Positions 35,897 through 37,813 of a DNA stretch of 37,813 bases are shown piece by piece. Where the stretch lies: contig NZ_JBHVBO010000024.1 of the NCBI RefSeq assembly GCF_042668085.1, positions 1 to 37,813 on the forward strand, read 5' to 3'. How positions within the stretch are numbered: position 1 is the first letter of the stretch; each line of letters begins with the position of its first letter. The notes beneath the pieces are model-generated. The model was not told where the DNA came from, made no database searches, and was given only the letters and a program-made list of their open reading frames with translations. Both the position numbers and the translations under genes were made by a program. This DNA is from Isoptericola sp042668085. GTDB lineage: Bacteria > Actinomycetota > Actinomycetes > Actinomycetales > Cellulomonadaceae.

Positions 35897-37210
35897 TCAT
35901 GCCGACGCGACCACCCTCGTGAGCCCCGCGATGACCCGGTCCACCCAGTCACCGCCGCGCGGCTCGTAGCAGTCGGACAGCAGCTTGAGCACGAACCGCA
36001 TGACCACCGGCCGCGGCAGCCCGTGCTTCACGCAGATCCGCATGATCTGCGGGTGCTCGATGAGCCGCACGAACCAGCGGCCCAGCGTGTAGTAGCCGCC
36101 CAGGTCGGCCCGCATCCGGTCGGCGTAGGAGGCGAGCGTCCGCTCCCGCGCGTCGTCCGTGGTGCGCGTGCGCGCCTGCGCGATCGCGTCGGCCGCCACC
36201 CGGCCCGCCTGCAGGGCGTAGGCGATGCCCTCGCCGTTGAACGGGCTGACCATCCCGGCCGCGTCGCCCACCAGCACCGCGCCGTCGCGGTAGAGCGGGC
36301 TGCGGTTGAAGCCCATCGGCAGCGCGGCGCCGCGGATCGGGCCCACCTGGTTCTCGGGCGTGAACCCCCACTCGGCGGGGGCGTTGCGCATCCAGGCCTG
36401 CATCATGCCCTTGTAGTCGTGCCCGTGAGCGGACTGGCGGGCGGGCGTGGAGCTCACGGAGCCGAGGCCGACGTTGGCCGTGCCGTCGCCGAGCGCGAAG
36501 ATCCAGCCGTAGCCGGGCAGGAGGTTCGACGCACCCGGCGCGCCGTCCCACAGCTCGAGGTGCGACTCCATCCACGCGTCCTCGTGGCGGGACGTGCCCT
36601 CCGTCCGGAAGTACGTGCGCACCGCCGTGCCGAGCGGGCGGTCGTCGCGGCGGGCGATGCCGAGCCCCGTCGCGAAGCGCGAGGAGACGCCGTCGGCGGC
36701 GACGACGACGGGCGCGCGGTAGGTCGTCTCGGCGCCGTCGGCGCGCCCGCGGACGTCGAGGGCCTGCGCCCGCACGCCGACGACGCGGCCGTCGCGCTCG
36801 TCGAGGACCGGGCCGGTCACCTTGGTGCGCTCGAGCAGCTTGGCGCCGCCGGCCTGCGCGTGCTGCGCGAGCCGGTGGTCCAGGGACGTCCGGGCGCGGG
36901 CCATGCCGTAGCCGGGATACGAGTCGAGGTCGGGCCAGGGCAGCTCCCACGACCGGGCGCCGGCGACCACGCGCAGGCCCTCGTTGCGGATCCAGCCGTC
37001 GTCCTCGCGGGTGCCGAGCCCCATGCGGGCCAGCTCGCCGACGGCGCGCGGCGTCAGCCCGTCGCCGCACACCTTGTCGCGAGGGAAGGACGCCTTGTCG
37101 AGCAGGAGGACGTCGAGACCTGCGGCAGCGCACCAGTGGGCCGTGGACGTCCCCGCCGGGCCGGCGCCCACGACGATGACGTCGGCGTCGTCCACGCGAC
37201 CTGACCGCAC
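35897..37210 (-). CDS. Geranylgeranyl reductase family FAD-dependent oxidoreductase (probable menaquinone side-chain reductase)
   Basis: This 437-residue flavoprotein has the dinucleotide fold GAGPAG (15-20), the family hallmark DKVCGDGLTP (45-54), the middle VVVAADGVSSRFA motif and the GDAAGMVSPFNGEG motif. The family reduces isoprenoid double bonds. Directly upstream of nuoA-N, its probable job is partial saturation of the menaquinone chain, as done by MenJ in mycobacteria; tetrahydrogenated menaquinones are typical of many Micrococcales. GTG 37210 is chosen because GAGGTGA lies just before it. A perfect TGTGA-N6-TCACA site lies 50 bases upstream. Family confident; substrate inferred from neighbours. 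Confidence 0.92.
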   Translation of the reverse strand: MRSGRVDDADVIVVGAGPAGTSTAHWCAAAGLDVLLLDKASFPRDKVCGDGLTPRAVGELARMGLGTREDDGWIRNEGLRVVAGARSWELPWPDLDSYPGYGMARARTSLDHRLAQHAQAGGAKLLERTKVTGPVLDERDGRVVGVRAQALDVRGRADGAETTYRAPVVVAADGVSSRFATGLGIARRDDRPLGTAVRTYFRTEGTSRHEDAWMESHLELWDGAPGASNLLPGYGWIFALGDGTANVGLGSVSSTPARQSAHGHDYKGMMQAWMRNAPAEWGFTPENQVGPIRGAALPMGFNRSPLYRDGAVLVGDAAGMVSPFNGEGIAYALQAGRVAADAIAQARTRTTDDARERTLASYADRMRADLGGYYTLGRWFVRLIEHPQIMRICVKHGLPRPVVMRFVLKLLSDCYEPRGGDWVDRVIAGLTRVVASA

Positions 37211-37259
37211 GTGCTCACCTCGATCCCTCGAGCGTCCCGGCGACGGTGCCGGAGTCGAT

Positions 37260-37277
37260 TTGTGAACCCCATCACAA
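37260..37277. promoter_or_regulatory. CRP/GlxR-type operator upstream of the reductase-nuo genes
   Basis: TTGTGAACCCCATCACAA is an 18-bp site with perfect 6-bp arms and contains the exact TGTGA-N6-TCACA consensus of cAMP-responsive CRP/GlxR regulators of actinobacteria. It ends 50 bases upstream of the reductase GTG start. If the TAGAGT at 37294-37289 is the -10 box, the site lies just downstream of the transcription start and would repress; with another promoter it could activate. Confidence 0.7.
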
Positions 37278-37318
37278 CTCTTGCGAGCACTCTAGTCACG
37301 TTCGGGCGGCGCTGTGTA

Positions 37319-37334
37319 GGAAGGTAAGCCTTCC
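37319..37334. promoter_or_regulatory. Short palindrome GGAAGG-TAAG-CCTTCC
   Basis: Six-base arms around TAAG. The AGGTAAGCCT core loosely resembles DtxR/IdeR iron boxes, but only about half of the 19-bp consensus matches. It lies between the reductase and the small downstream gene. Function unknown. Confidence 0.25.
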
Positions 37335-37510
37335 TTCCCGGCGCGCCGGTCCACGGGGCGGCGGGACGGTGCGTCCTCGCAGGTCCGGCAGGGTGCCGAC
37401 GCCGGCATGTCGCGGGGTGCGTACGACGGCGGTCGCGCCTACGGTCGTGCGCACGACCCACGACCCGGCCGTCAGCGGCCACCAACCGCACGACCATGAG
37501 GAGGCGCGAC

Positions 37511-37735
37511 ATGAAGGCAGGACCGGCATTCGTCGTCGGCGCGGCGCTCGGCTACCTGCTCGGCACCGAGAAGGGCCGGCAGCAGCTCGACAAGGCCAAG
37601 GACTGGGCGACGGAGACCTGGAACGACCCGCGTGTGCAGGCCAAGGTCTCGGACGTCACGAGCAGCGTGACCGAGTTCGCCAAGGAGCAGGGCAGCGCCC
37701 TCAAGGACCGCGCCCCCGGCAGCTCACCCAGCTGA
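37511..37735 (+). CDS. Small YtxH-like membrane-associated protein
   Basis: This 74-residue protein has a short Gly/Ala-rich hydrophobic N-terminus (about residues 3-18) ending in GYLLGTEKGRQQ, then an amphipathic charged helix. That is the look of actinobacterial YtxH-type small proteins, often linked to stress but of unknown function. ATG 37511 is chosen because AGGAGG lies six bases upstream; an earlier in-frame ATG at 37496 overlaps that site. It is transcribed away from the reductase-nuo genes. A large inverted repeat begins four bases after the stop. Confidence 0.75.
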   Translation: MKAGPAFVVGAALGYLLGTEKGRQQLDKAKDWATETWNDPRVQAKVSDVTSSVTEFAKEQGSALKDRAPGSSPS

Positions 37736-37739
37736 CCAC

Positions 37740-37813
37740 GATCTGTTCGGCAGCGGGTGGATCAGTTCGGCACGCGGCGTTGCCGAACTGATCCACCCGC
37801 TGCCGAACAGATC
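37740..37813. repeat. Perfect 33-bp inverted repeat made of four copies of a 13-mer
   Basis: Two 33-base arms (37740-37772 and 37781-37813) are perfect reverse complements around the loop CGCGGCGT. Each arm holds two copies of GATCWGTTCGGCA separated by GCGGGTG, giving units at 37740-37752, 37760-37772, and inverted at 37781-37793 and 37801-37813. The second arm ends exactly at the window edge, so the element may continue. It could terminate the small gene just before it, but it is far longer than an ordinary terminator and has no visible T-run. Confidence 0.8.

Larger units (their letters stand above)
37211..37510. other. Intergenic region upstream of the reductase-nuo genes
   Basis: About 300 bases without a convincing gene. 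It holds the reductase ribosome binding site, the CRP/GlxR-like palindrome at 37260-37277, a TAGAGT (minus strand, 37294-37289) that could be a -10 box, and a GGAAGG-TAAG-CCTTCC palindrome at 37319-37334. The right end (37499-37504) is the AGGAGG site of the small gene at 37511. Nothing else was recognised. Confidence 0.6.

Overview
This looks like a chromosomal segment of a high-GC actinobacterium. Codons are strongly G/C-biased at the third position, GTG starts and 4-nt stop/start overlaps are common, and the gene content is actinobacterial. A Cellulomonas-type member of the Micrococcales fits best, but that is inference from gene content and style, not a database match. I saw no tRNA, rRNA, CRISPR array or insertion sequence.

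Left part (1-13635), all on the minus strand. Two giant paralogous surface proteins of about 2,000 residues lie in tandem (13468 to 7409, then 7257 to 1201). Each has an N-terminal membrane anchor, a propeller-like head, about eleven Asp-rich bacterial Ig/cadherin-like repeats, five fibronectin type III repeats and a short Cys-containing C-terminal domain. They are followed by a MoxR AAA ATPase and the start of another gene, probably DUF58, which runs off the left edge. Both giant genes are preceded by the same 13-bp sequence, which in one copy is half of a perfect 32-bp palindrome.

Middle part (13636-19011). A type III polyketide synthase, an isoprenylcysteine-methyltransferase-like membrane enzyme and a flavoprotein form a tightly overlapped minus-strand operon. 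A UbiA prenyltransferase is divergent from it. This four-gene set resembles the agqABCD/srsABC type of cluster that makes prenylated, O-methylated alkylhydroquinone lipids. Next come a small A24 prepilin peptidase (plus strand) and a long-chain polyprenyl diphosphate synthase (minus strand).

Right part (19122-37210). A complete 14-gene nuoA-N operon for the proton-pumping NADH:menaquinone oxidoreductase reads leftwards with mostly overlapping genes. It is flanked upstream by a geranylgeranyl-reductase-family flavoprotein and downstream by the polyprenyl synthase, both plausibly serving the partly saturated menaquinone side chain. A perfect CRP/GlxR-type site (TGTGA-N6-TCACA) lies 50 nt upstream of the reductase. 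A tiny ORF overlaps the nuoA start. At the right end a small YtxH-like gene is followed by a perfect 33-bp inverted repeat built from four copies of one 13-mer, ending exactly at the window edge.

The genes fall into two themes: respiratory quinone supply and use (polyprenyl synthase, reductase, complex I, possibly the alkylquinone cluster), and a cell-surface system (giant Ig/FN3 proteins with a MoxR-type chaperone). Three genes share an identical leaderless-promoter layout (TANNNT, six bases, GTG).
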